From Stigmatella ashevillena (GTDB lineage Bacteria > Myxococcota > Myxococcia > Myxococcales > Myxococcaceae): a stretch of 64,000 bases of DNA. The first letter of the stretch is position 1; each line of letters begins with the position of its first letter. The stretch is taken from assembly GCF_028368975.1 (NCBI RefSeq), contig NZ_JAQNDM010000002.1, positions 3,466,425 through 3,530,424 on the forward strand. The letters run 5' to 3'. Under the pieces are notes generated by a model that searched no databases, had not been told where the DNA came from, and saw nothing but the letters and a program-made list of their open reading frames with translations. This document shows, one piece after another, positions 56,130 through 64,000 of this stretch. The translations under genes and the position numbers were made by a program.

Positions 56130-57109
56130 AGCCACTCCCCGCTGACGCCTACGTGGAGGGCGTGCGGGCGGGCGACCGTGCGCTGCTGGCCCGGGCCATC
56201 ACGCTGGTGGAGAGTTCGCACCCGCGCCATGAGGCGCTCGCGCAAGAGGTCCTCACGCGGCTCCTGCCCCACACGGGCGGCAGCCGTCGCGTCGGCATCA
56301 GCGGGGTGCCGGGCGTGGGAAAGAGCACGTTCATCGACGCCCTGGGCATGCACCTGGTGGGGGCGGGGCGCCGTGTCGCGGTGCTCGCCATCGACCCGTC
56401 GAGCACGGTCTCGGGCGGTAGCATCCTGGGGGACAAGACGCGCATGGCTCGGCTGGCGCGCGAGCCCGCGGCTTACATCCGCCCCAGTCCATCGAGTGGC
56501 ACGCTGGGCGGTGTGGCGCGCAAGACACGCGAGACCCTGCTGCTGTGCGAAGCCGCGGGTTTCGACGTGGTGGTGGTGGAGACGGTGGGCGTGGGCCAGT
56601 CAGAGACGGTCGTCGCGGACATGGTGGACTTCTACCTGGTGCTCATGCTCGCGGGGGCGGGCGATGAGCTTCAAGGCATCAAACGGGGCATTCTCGAGGT
56701 GGCGGACATGGTGGCCATCAACAAGGCGGATGGAGACAACAAGCCGCGGGCCGAGCGCGCTCGGGCCGAGTACCGCGCCGCCCTGCACTTGATGCGAGCA
56801 GGCGCCGAGCCTGAGGTGACCACGTGCAGCGCGTTGGAAGGCACGGGCATCGAGACCCTGTGGTCCTCTATCGAAACGCACCTCGGGGCCCAAGCCGTTT
56901 CCGGAAACCTCGAGCGCCGCAGGCGGATGCAGCAGACCGGCTGGATGTGGTCCATGGTGGAAGATGGACTGCAAGCAGCCTTGCGGGCCCATCCCGGGGT
57001 GGCAGCACTCGTTCCCTCCTTGGAGGCCGACGTCCTGGAAGGACGCATCACCCCCACCTCGGCCGCACTCCGTGTGCTGGGCGCATTCCTGCCTGGCTCG
57101 CGAGGCTGA
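56126..57109 (+). CDS. meaB: MeaB/ArgK-family G-protein chaperone of methylmalonyl-CoA mutase
   Basis: A 327-residue GTPase that gates cofactor loading and protects the mutase. Walker A is GVPGVGKST (residues 60-68), followed by [20 protein letters not shown] (switch-region hallmark), [10 protein letters not shown] (switch II) and NKADGDN (base specificity). Its ATGA overlap with mutB shows coupled translation with its partner enzyme. Confidence 0.96.
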   Translation: MKPLPADAYVEGVRAGDRALLARAITLVESSHPRHEALAQEVLTRLLPHTGGSRRVGISGVPGVGKSTFIDALGMHLVGAGRRVAVLAIDPSSTVSGGSILGDKTRMARLAREPAAYIRPSPSSGTLGGVARKTRETLLLCEAAGFDVVVVETVGVGQSETVVADMVDFYLVLMLAGAGDELQGIKRGILEVADMVAINKADGDNKPRAERARAEYRAALHLMRAGAEPEVTTCSALEGTGIETLWSSIETHLGAQAVSGNLERRRRMQQTGWMWSMVEDGLQAALRAHPGVAALVPSLEADVLEGRITPTSAALRVLGAFLPGSRG

Positions 57110-57165
57110 AGGCCTCCTTTGTCCACCCACTCCGATCTAATGTACGCGCCGTGCGAAAAGTCCAA

Positions 57166-60100
57166 ATGACCTCCGCTCCTGCCCTCTACAAGCCTCGTTT
57201 CCATGTCCGGATCGTGACCGCCGCCTCACTTTTCGATGGCCACGATGCAGCCATCAACGTGATGCGCCGTCTCATGCAGTCGTCGGGCGCGGAGATCATT
57301 CACCTGGGCCACAACCGCTCGGTCTCGGAGATCGTCGACTGTGCCATCCAGGAGGACGCTCAAGGCATTGCCCTCACGTCCTACCAGGGCGGTCACGTCG
57401 AGTTCTTCAAGTACATGATCGATCTCCTGCGGGAGCGTGGCGCGAACATCAAGGTGTTCGGTGGCGGGGGTGGCACCATTCTTCCCACCGAGATCGAGGA
57501 ACTCCACCGTTACGGGGTGACCCGCATCTACTCACCGGATGACGGCCGTGCGATGGGACTCCAGGGAATGATCAACGACCTGATCTCCCAGTGTGACTTC
57601 GAGAAGCGGCCCGGGGACTTCGCGCCGCTGCTCACCTCGCCCCTTCCGCGCGAGCCTGACAGGATCGCTTCGCTCATCACCATCGCGGAGAACTTTGCCT
57701 CTGTGGGCGATGAACTTCGCGGTGCGCTCGCCCGCATCAATGCCGATGTCCCGCGGGTGCCCGTGCTGGGCATCACCGGCACCGGTGGAGCCGGCAAGTC
57801 GAGTCTGGTCGACGAGCTGGTCCGCCGCTTCCTGGCGGACTTCCCGGACAAGACGCTCGCGGTGCTCTCCGTCGATCCGTCGAAGAGAAAGTCCGGTGGC
57901 GCGCTGCTGGGAGACCGCATCCGCATGAACGCCATCGACAATCCGCGCGTGTACATGCGCTCGATGGCGACGCGCCAGAGCAACCTTGCCCTGTCCAAGC
58001 ACGTCGGCGACTCGATCGAGATCTGCAAGGCCGCCGGGTTCGACCTCATCGTGGTGGAGACCTCTGGCATCGGCCAGTCCGATACCGAGATCACCGAGCA
58101 CTCGGACGTGTCGCTCTACGTGATGACCGCGGAGTACGGCGCCGCGACGCAGCTCGAGAAGATCGACATGCTCGACTTCGCAGATGTCATCGCCATCAAC
58201 AAGTTCGACAAGCGCGGCTCGCTCGATGCACTGCGCGACGTGCGCAAGCAGTGGAAGCGCAACCACAATGCGTTCTCCACGCCCGAAGAGTCCATTCCCG
58301 TGTACGGCACCATTGCCTCTCAGTTCAACGACCCGGGCATGAACCAGCTCTACCGGGCCATCATGGATGCTGTCACCCAGCGGACCGGAGCCCCGCTCAC
58401 CTCACACTTCCAACTCACCCCTGGAATGAGCGAGAAGAAGTGGATCATCCCGCCTGAGCGCACCCGTTACCTGGCGGAGATCTCCGAGGCCTGCGACGCA
58501 TATGACCAGTTCGTCCGCGCCCAGGCCGCGCTCGCGCGGCGGATGTATCAACTGCATGGCACCATCGAGGCGCTGCGCACGAACGTGGGCAAGAAGCGCC
58601 TGGAAATCGTCGAGCCCAAGGACACCTCGGATGTGGTGCAGGTCACCGAGCGGGTCGAGGGCGAGCCCGCCTATCTAAGCGAGTTGGTGGACCTGTACCG
58701 CGATCTGGAGGCTCGCCTCCACTCTGACTGCAGGCGGTTGCTGATCGAATGGCCCGCGACGAAACGCCGCTACGCGGCCTCCAAGTATCAGTTCCAGGTC
58801 CGGGACAAGGTCATTGAACTCGACCTCGTCACCGAGTCGCTCTCCCACCTGCGCATCCCCAAGATCGCCCTTCCCCGCTATGAGGACTGGGGCGACATCC
58901 TCACCTGGCTGCTGCGCGAGAACGCCCCGGGCGCCTTCCCCTTCACCGCAGGCGTGTTTCCGCTCAAGCGGGAGAACGAGGATCCGGCGCGAATGTTCGC
59001 TGGAGAGGGTGGTCCCGAGCGGACCAACAAGCGCTTCCACTATGTCTCACGCGGCCTGCCCGCCAAGCGCCTGTCGACGGCCTTCGACTCGGTCACCCTC
59101 TACGGAGAAGATCCGGACCACCGGCCGGACATCTACGGAAAGGTCGGCAACTCCGGGGTGTCGATTGCCAATGTCGACGACGCCAAGAAGCTCTACTCGG
59201 GCTTCGACCTGGCGGATCCCTCCACCTCCGTGTCGATGACCATCAACGGACCGGCGCCGATGTTGCTCGGATTTTTCCTGAACGCCGCGGTGGATCAGCA
59301 ATGTGAGAAGTGGATCCGTGCCCAAGGCCAGGTCGAGGAGGTGGAGAAGAAGATCGACTCGCTCTACCAGCAACGCGGCCTGCCCAGGCCCCGGTACCAG
59401 GGCGAGCTCCCGCAGGGCAACGACGGCCTGGGGCTGCTGCTGCTCGGCGTGTCCGGCGACGAGGTCATCCCGCGCGAGGTGTATGAGCGCATTCGCGCCT
59501 CCACGCTGCAATCCGTGCGCGGCACCGTGCAGGCCGACATCCTCAAGGAAGACCAGGCTCAGAACACCTGCATCTTCTCGACGGAGTTCGCCCTGCGGGT
59601 GATGGGCGACATCCAGCAGTACTTCATCGACAAGAAGGTCCGTAACTTCTACTCGGTGTCGATTTCCGGGTACCACATCGCCGAGGCAGGGGCGAACCCC
59701 ATCACCCAACTGGCCTTCACCCTGGCCAACGGCTTCACCTTCGTCGAGTACTACCTGTCGCGCGGAATGCCCATCGACGACTTCGCGCCCAACCTGTCGT
59801 TCTTCTTCTCGAACGGGATGGATCCCGAGTACGCCGTGCTGGGCCGGGTGGCCCGCCGCATCTGGGCCAAGGCCATCCGCGACAAGTACGGCGGCAACGA
59901 TCGCTCGCAGAAGCTCAAGTACCACATCCAGACGTCCGGCCGGAGCCTGCACGCGCAGGAGATCGCCTTCAACGACATCCGCACCACGCTGCAGGCCCTG
60001 CTCGCGCTCAACGACAACTGCAACTCGCTGCACACCAACGCCTACGACGAAGCCATCACCACGCCCACCGAGGAGAGCGTCCGGCGCGCGCTCGCCATCC

Positions 60101-60618
60101 AGCTCGTCATCAACAAGGAGTTCGGTCTCTCCAGGAACGAGAACCCCAATCAGGGCTCCTTCATCATCGAGGAGCTGACGGACCTGGTCGAGGCGGCCGT
60201 GCTCTCGGAGTTCCGCGCCATCTCCGAGCGCGGGGGCGTGCTCGGAGCGATGGAGCGCATGTACCAGCGATCCAAGATCCAAGAGGAGTCTCTCTATTAC
60301 GAGACGCTCAAGCACGACGGGACGCTGCCCATCATCGGCGTGAACACCTTCCTGGATCCCAAGGGCTCGCCCACTGTCACCCCTCCCGAGGTGATCCGCG
60401 CCAACCAGGAGGAGAAGGACTACGCCATCACGTCCCGCGATGCTTTCTGGAAACGGAATGCGAAGACCGCGCCCCAGGCGCTCGAGTCCATCCGCCGGGC
60501 CGCCCTCGACAACGGGAACGTCTTCGCCGCGCTGATGGATGCCTGCAAGGTGTGCACGCTCGGGCAGCTCTCGCGTGCGCTGTACGAGGTGGGAGGACAA
60601 TACCGGCGCAACATGTAG
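57166..60618 (+). CDS. icmF: Fused isobutyryl-CoA mutase IcmF (B12 domain - G-protein - mutase)
   Basis: An 1150-residue fusion. The N-terminal B12 domain has [15 protein letters not shown] with the cobalamin His at 26; a MeaB-like GTPase follows ([14 protein letters not shown] near 205, [36 protein letters not shown]); then the mutase barrel to the end ([29 protein letters not shown]). IcmF interconverts isobutyryl-CoA and n-butyryl-CoA; relatives act on isovaleryl/pivalyl-CoA. ATG 57166 was preferred over GTG 57151; neither has a clear ribosome site. It follows meaB by 56 bases. Confidence 0.95.
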   Translation: MTSAPALYKPRFHVRIVTAASLFDGHDAAINVMRRLMQSSGAEIIHLGHNRSVSEIVDCAIQEDAQGIALTSYQGGHVEFFKYMIDLLRERGANIKVFGGGGGTILPTEIEELHRYGVTRIYSPDDGRAMGLQGMINDLISQCDFEKRPGDFAPLLTSPLPREPDRIASLITIAENFASVGDELRGALARINADVPRVPVLGITGTGGAGKSSLVDELVRRFLADFPDKTLAVLSVDPSKRKSGGALLGDRIRMNAIDNPRVYMRSMATRQSNLALSKHVGDSIEICKAAGFDLIVVETSGIGQSDTEITEHSDVSLYVMTAEYGAATQLEKIDMLDFADVIAINKFDKRGSLDALRDVRKQWKRNHNAFSTPEESIPVYGTIASQFNDPGMNQLYRAIMDAVTQRTGAPLTSHFQLTPGMSEKKWIIPPERTRYLAEISEACDAYDQFVRAQAALARRMYQLHGTIEALRTNVGKKRLEIVEPKDTSDVVQVTERVEGEPAYLSELVDLYRDLEARLHSDCRRLLIEWPATKRRYAASKYQFQVRDKVIELDLVTESLSHLRIPKIALPRYEDWGDILTWLLRENAPGAFPFTAGVFPLKRENEDPARMFAGEGGPERTNKRFHYVSRGLPAKRLSTAFDSVTLYGEDPDHRPDIYGKVGNSGVSIANVDDAKKLYSGFDLADPSTSVSMTINGPAPMLLGFFLNAAVDQQCEKWIRAQGQVEEVEKKIDSLYQQRGLPRPRYQGELPQGNDGLGLLLLGVSGDEVIPREVYERIRASTLQSVRGTVQADILKEDQAQNTCIFSTEFALRVMGDIQQYFIDKKVRNFYSVSISGYHIAEAGANPITQLAFTLANGFTFVEYYLSRGMPIDDFAPNLSFFFSNGMDPEYAVLGRVARRIWAKAIRDKYGGNDRSQKLKYHIQTSGRSLHAQEIAFNDIRTTLQALLALNDNCNSLHTNAYDEAITTPTEESVRRALAIQLVINKEFGLSRNENPNQGSFIIEELTDLVEAAVLSEFRAISERGGVLGAMERMYQRSKIQEESLYYETLKHDGTLPIIGVNTFLDPKGSPTVTPPEVIRANQEEKDYAITSRDAFWKRNAKTAPQALESIRRAALDNGNVFAALMDACKVCTLGQLSRALYEVGGQYRRNM

Positions 60619-60648
60619 CGCCGCGTTCTCAGCGGAGCCCCTCGCCGC

Positions 60649-61179
60649 TCAGGAGGCCCTCCGCCGCATCAGCTCCCGAACCGGGCTGAGCCACAGCACC
60701 TTGCCCTTGCGCGGGTCCATCCACCAGCGCACGGGCCAGAACCCGGTCAGAACCACGGGCAGCCAGCTCGGCACGCCAATCCAGGACGACGACTCCATCT
60801 CCGAGACTTGCAGCGGGAGTTTCGAGGGGGGGTACCTCTCGCGGATGGCCCAGAACCCCATCTGGTTCCACGAGGAGCGCAGGGGCGGCCTCCTCGGCGC
60901 CTTGAAGAAAGCCCCTCCCAGATCGAAACGGTCCAGGGGTTTCCAGGCGGCCAGCCAGAACTGGTCCGCGCCCACCATGAAGGAGCCGTTGCCCGGCCAG
61001 CGAAACCGGAGGTGGGCCTGAATCGCCGACAGTTCTTCTTGGCGATCCGTGTCGATCCCGAACGATGTGTAGAAGCTGTAGCTGAGGGGCCACATCGCCA
61101 GGAACCCCAGAAACAAAGCGCACCAGAGCCCTCGCAGGACTTCGAGACCGCGGGGCACGCGCGGCAACGCCGTCTTCAT
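60649..61179 (-). CDS. Hypothetical membrane protein
   Basis: A 176-residue protein with an N-terminal membrane helix (about residues 15-38, LRGLWCALFLGFLAMWPLSY) and a second hydrophobic stretch near 138-152 (WLPVVLTGFWPVRWW). The rest is Trp- and Arg-rich and shows no known motif. ATG 61179 is used; a GTG six bases upstream is possible. It is convergent with icmF and divergent from the next operon. Codon use supports a real gene, but no function can be proposed. Confidence 0.65.
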   Translation of the reverse strand: MKTALPRVPRGLEVLRGLWCALFLGFLAMWPLSYSFYTSFGIDTDRQEELSAIQAHLRFRWPGNGSFMVGADQFWLAAWKPLDRFDLGGAFFKAPRRPPLRSSWNQMGFWAIRERYPPSKLPLQVSEMESSSWIGVPSWLPVVLTGFWPVRWWMDPRKGKVLWLSPVRELMRRRAS

Positions 61180-61320
61180 CCGCACAGTCTACCAGGACAG
61201 AAGGAAAAATGCGGATAAACAGGATTTCAACAAGAACGGAATGGGCCGCCAGATCATGGCCCTCGCTCACGCAACACGACTCCGTGAGCGACTCTGGTAG
61301 GGTTTTCCGAGTTCCCCACC

Positions 61321-62127
61321 ATGGCCGACCCCTCCACCGACTACTGGCTGGCTCCAAGCGAGCCACCGTCCTTCACGCCGCACAACTTGACCGGCACTTC
61401 GCCCTGCGTGCTCTTGTGCGACCATGCAAGCAACCGTGTCCCTCAGCGGTTGAAGGCGCTGGGATTGCCTGCCTCCGAGTTGGAGCGGCACATTGCCTGG
61501 GACATTGGCGCGCGGGGAGTGGCGCTCCAGCTTTCCCAGCTGCTCGATGCGCCGCTGCTCATGAGCGGCTACTCCCGGTTGGTCATCGACTGCAACCGGC
61601 CCCTTTCGTCACCCGGCTCTATCACTGGAACCAGTGATGGCACGCTCATCCCGGCGAACCAGGAGCTGACGGCGCAAGAACGGGCTGAGCGCGCGGCCGT
61701 GTTCTTCCATCCCTACCATGACGCCATTCGGGCGCTGCTCGACCAGCGCCAGGCAGAGGGGCGCCCCACCGTGCTGGTCAGCGTCCACAGCTTCACCGGC
61801 CAATTCGGTGGAAAGAGCCGTCCCTGGCACGTGGGATTGGCCTACCACCGCGACCGGAGCGTCGGCCCCGCGCTCATCGAAGCGCTGCGCCGAGACCCCA
61901 TGCTGTGCGTCGGCGACAACGAGCCCTATGCCGTCGACGACGCGTCCGACTACGCCATCCCGGTGCACGGAGAGCGCCGCGAGCTGCCTTGCGCCCTGGT
62001 CGAAATCCGCCAGGATCTTCTCGCCCATGAATCAGGCCAACACCTCTGGGCCGGGCGGCTCGCCGAAGCGCTCCGCACGGTCCTGCCCAACATCCTGACT
62101 CCCTCCTCATCGAGGATCGCCTCATGA
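61321..62127 (+). CDS. N-formylglutamate amidohydrolase family protein
   Basis: A 268-residue zinc hydrolase family protein. Family marks are LLCDHASNRVPQRL (near residues 32-45), HIAWDIGARGVALQLSQLLD and SRLVIDCNRP, followed by VSVHSFTGQF and the C-terminal VEIRQDLL. The family includes HutG2-type enzymes that release formate from N-formylglutamate in histidine breakdown, but no other hut gene is present. It overlaps the next gene by four bases, so its real substrate is more likely linked to that hydrolase and the glutamine synthetase homologue. Confidence 0.9.
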   Translation: MADPSTDYWLAPSEPPSFTPHNLTGTSPCVLLCDHASNRVPQRLKALGLPASELERHIAWDIGARGVALQLSQLLDAPLLMSGYSRLVIDCNRPLSSPGSITGTSDGTLIPANQELTAQERAERAAVFFHPYHDAIRALLDQRQAEGRPTVLVSVHSFTGQFGGKSRPWHVGLAYHRDRSVGPALIEALRRDPMLCVGDNEPYAVDDASDYAIPVHGERRELPCALVEIRQDLLAHESGQHLWAGRLAEALRTVLPNILTPSSSRIAS

Positions 62128-62804
62128 CCTCCGAGCGCCTGCCAGCCATCGACGCCGAAGGTGGCGCCTACCGCGAGCGGCCCATCGAGCCAAGGCGTAC
62201 GGCGCTGCTCAACATCGACATGCAGAACATGGAGGTGGCCCGGGAGATCCGCCAGCGTGCGCGCAAGCCGGGCACACCGGAAAGCCGCAAGGCGGAGTAC
62301 TACGAACGCGTTGATCAGCTCGTCATCCCCAACCAGCAGCGCCTCCAGGCCGCAGCCCGGAAGGCCGGCATCGAGGTGATGTTCACCACAATCGAGAGCC
62401 TGACCCTCGATGGACGGGACCGGAGCCTCGACCACAAGATCTCCCGGCTGCATGCGCCCAAGGGCTCCTGGGAGGGCCGGGTCATCGATGAGGTCGCTCC
62501 GGTGGGCGACGAGATCATCATCCCCAAGACCTCCTCGGGCATCTTCAACTCCACCAACATCGAGTACGTGCTTCGAAACCTGGGGATCGAGTACCTGATC
62601 CTCTATGGCGTGCTGACCGACCAGTGCGTCGAGTCGGCCATCCGCGACGCCGCGGACCGAGGCTTCATGGTGACGCAGATCGAAGACTGCTGCGCCAGCT
62701 ATACACCCGGGCAACACGAGCATTCGATCCGTGCCATGAAAGGCCACTACTGCCGCACCCGCAGCACGGATGAGATGATCGCGGAAATGGAGCGCCTGGC
62801 ATGA
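62124..62804 (+). CDS. Isochorismatase-like cysteine hydrolase
   Basis: A 226-residue member of the isochorismatase/nicotinamidase superfamily. The catalytic trio is readable: Asp in LLNIDMQNMEV, Lys in IIIPKTSSGIFNSTNIEYVL and Cys in YGVLTDQCVESAIRDA; the last motif is the family hallmark. Members split amide or enol-ether bonds (nicotinamide, biuret, ureidoacrylate, N-carbamoyl compounds). It overlaps both flanking genes by four bases, so it is the middle step of a coupled trio. Confidence 0.9.
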   Translation: MTSERLPAIDAEGGAYRERPIEPRRTALLNIDMQNMEVAREIRQRARKPGTPESRKAEYYERVDQLVIPNQQRLQAAARKAGIEVMFTTIESLTLDGRDRSLDHKISRLHAPKGSWEGRVIDEVAPVGDEIIIPKTSSGIFNSTNIEYVLRNLGIEYLILYGVLTDQCVESAIRDAADRGFMVTQIEDCCASYTPGQHEHSIRAMKGHYCRTRSTDEMIAEMERLA

Positions 62805-64000
62805 GCCTGATCAACCACGTGGGGAGTGGTGAGCATCTGCTCATGCTCGCCTGCAATGACCTCAGCGGAACAACCCGGGGCCGGGCGGTCCCGATGCGCG
62901 AGCGCGACGCCTACCTCCAGAAGGGCGTTGGCTGGGTGCCCGCGGACCAGGCACTCACCCCATTCGACGTGATCGCCAACCCGAATCCCTGGGGCTCGAC
63001 GGGTGACCTGCGCCTCAAACCAGACCGCGACGCCGAGGTGCGGGTCGACCTGTGGCCGGACACGGCCCCGCTTCAATACGCCTTGTGCGACATCGTCAAC
63101 ACGGATGGCACTGCCTGGGACTCGTGCACGCGAACCTACTTGCGCACGGCCCTCGCGGAGCTGGAGGCGGAAACAGGGCTCAAGCTCCTGGTCGCCTTCG
63201 AGCATGAGTTCACGCTGGTGGGCCAGGAACCGCCCGGCCCGGCCTTCTCACTGCGCGCGTTCCGGTCGGAAGAGCGGCTGGGCAACCTGATCATGGCAGC
63301 CCTCGAGCAGGCCCAGCAGGAGCCCGAGATGTTCCTGCCCGAGTACGGGGCGGGACAGTTCGAAGTGCTGTGCAAGCCAGCGTCCGCCCTGGCGGCGGCG
63401 GACCGGGCCGTCTTCGTGCGCGACATCTGCCGCGAGGTCGCCGCCCGGCTCGGCAAGCGCATCACCTTCTCCCCGAAGCTCACCCCTCAAGGCGTGGGCA
63501 ACGGCGTGCACATCCACTTCAGCCTGTGGGATCGCGAGAAGCGCCCGGTGACCTACGATCCCAAGGGGCCTGGCGGGCTGAGCCTGATGGCGGGACGCTT
63601 CGCCGCCGGGGTGCTGGCGCACCTGCCAGCGCTGTGCGCGCTGACCGCGCCCAGCGTCGTCTCCTACCTTCGCCTGATGCCCCACCACTGGAGCTCGGCG
63701 TACACCTGCCTCGGCCATCGCAACCGCGAGGCCGCGCTGCGCATCTGCCCCGTGGAGGATCGCCCAGGTGCGGACGTCTCCCGCCAGTTCAACTTGGAGT
63801 ACCGGCCCGCGGATGCGACGGCCTGCCCCTACATCGCGCTGGGCGCCCTGGTGCGAGCCGGACTGGACGGGATTCGCCGCGAGTTGGCGGTGCCACCGCT
63901 CGTCAACGGCGACCCCTCGGAGATGAGCGAGGCCGAGCGCGAGCGCGTTGGCGCCCACCGGTTGCCCTCCTCCCTGCCCGAGGCGCTCTCCGCCCTCGAA
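62801..64000 (+). CDS. Glutamine synthetase family protein, 3' end outside the window
   Basis: The first 400 codons of a GlnA-fold ligase; no stop is reached. The order matches the family: N-terminal beta-grasp part (residues 1-105), FEHEFTLV with the first metal Glu pair (near 128-135), AGQFEVLCKPASALAAADR, then GNGVHIHFSLWD (metal/ATP His) and HHWSSAYTCLGHRNREAALRIC near 290-310 with substrate Arg. It differs from true glutamine synthetase and looks like the gamma-glutamyl-amine ligase (PuuA/FluG-like) branch. ATGA overlap with the hydrolase gene shows coupling. Confidence 0.88.
   Translation, partial: MSLINHVGSGEHLLMLACNDLSGTTRGRAVPMRERDAYLQKGVGWVPADQALTPFDVIANPNPWGSTGDLRLKPDRDAEVRVDLWPDTAPLQYALCDIVNTDGTAWDSCTRTYLRTALAELEAETGLKLLVAFEHEFTLVGQEPPGPAFSLRAFRSEERLGNLIMAALEQAQQEPEMFLPEYGAGQFEVLCKPASALAAADRAVFVRDICREVAARLGKRITFSPKLTPQGVGNGVHIHFSLWDREKRPVTYDPKGPGGLSLMAGRFAAGVLAHLPALCALTAPSVVSYLRLMPHHWSSAYTCLGHRNREAALRICPVEDRPGADVSRQFNLEYRPADATACPYIALGALVRAGLDGIRRELAVPPLVNGDPSEMSEAERERVGAHRLPSSLPEALSALE

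Noticed and set aside
53877-56135. Minus-strand open frame of 752 codons opposite mutB
   Set aside because: Antisense shadow of the mutase gene; residue composition is His/Arg/Val-rich with no recognisable fold.
59047-60600. Minus-strand open frame of 517 codons opposite icmF
   Set aside because: Shadow of icmF; no domain and composition typical of antisense frames here.
60629-61366. Alternative longer minus-strand frame over the small membrane protein
   Set aside because: Lacks a membrane helix or domain and runs past the divergent promoter region; the 60649-61179 frame has the better protein-like sequence.

Overview
The window is 64 kb of GC-rich, densely packed bacterial chromosome. It looks like a myxobacterium of the Cystobacterineae type (Stigmatella/Cystobacter/Archangium/Myxococcus), inferred from gene content rather than any database match: a fused Ser/Thr kinase-ATPase-histidine kinase, a secreted caspase-like peptidase, many lipoproteins, a kelch protein with a MYXO-CTERM-like tail, PilT-type motility ATPase, and isobutyryl/methylmalonyl-CoA mutases fitting branched-chain lipid metabolism. 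No rRNA, tRNA, CRISPR array, insertion sequence or phage gene was seen. Both ends cut genes (actC at the left, a glutamine synthetase homologue at the right).

Layout. 1-7.6 kb: end of an alternative complex III operon (actC', actD, actE, actF, a small membrane protein) running directly into SCO1 and a caa3-type cytochrome oxidase (coxB with fused cytochrome c, ctaD of the YSHP/A2 type, coxC, coxD), so one transcription unit would encode quinol-to-oxygen electron transfer. 7.7-13.4 kb: outer-membrane-type proteins, a LYC1-like acetyltransferase, a YkgJ-type cysteine protein, a YheT-type hydrolase, and a 600-bp gene-free stretch with a polypyrimidine 56-bp tandem repeat. 13.4-18.1 kb: an ECF-like sigma factor and zinc-finger anti-sigma factor, divergent from a caspase/membrane protein/lipoprotein operon. 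18.1-23.7 kb: degenerate receiver, RmuC, an XPB-like helicase with its Bax1-like nuclease partner, an XRE regulator and a receiver without its phosphorylation site. 23.7-29.4 kb: an orphan type II thioesterase, then ilvB-ilvN-ilvE-ilvC preceded by what looks like a classical Leu/Val leader-peptide attenuator.

29.4-36.1 kb: YfcG-like GST, PilT, then secreted hydrolase-type genes (CBM-thaumatin-like lipoprotein, GH43-like lipoprotein, M15 peptidase) and an alpha/beta hydrolase. 36.1-47.4 kb (minus strand): kelch/Ig lipoprotein, giant trifunctional kinase, and a further lipoprotein. 47.6-51.9 kb: Gfo/Idh/MocA oxidoreductase with a BASS transporter, an unusual possible NlpC/P60-related protein, and a PhoD-like phosphatase. 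52-60.6 kb: mutA-mutB-meaB followed by icmF, a compact adenosylcobalamin acyl-CoA mutase locus that would join valine/isoleucine and odd-chain catabolism to central metabolism. 60.6-64 kb: a small membrane protein, then a translationally coupled trio (N-formylglutamate amidohydrolase family, isochorismatase-like hydrolase, glutamine synthetase family) whose joint substrate is unknown.
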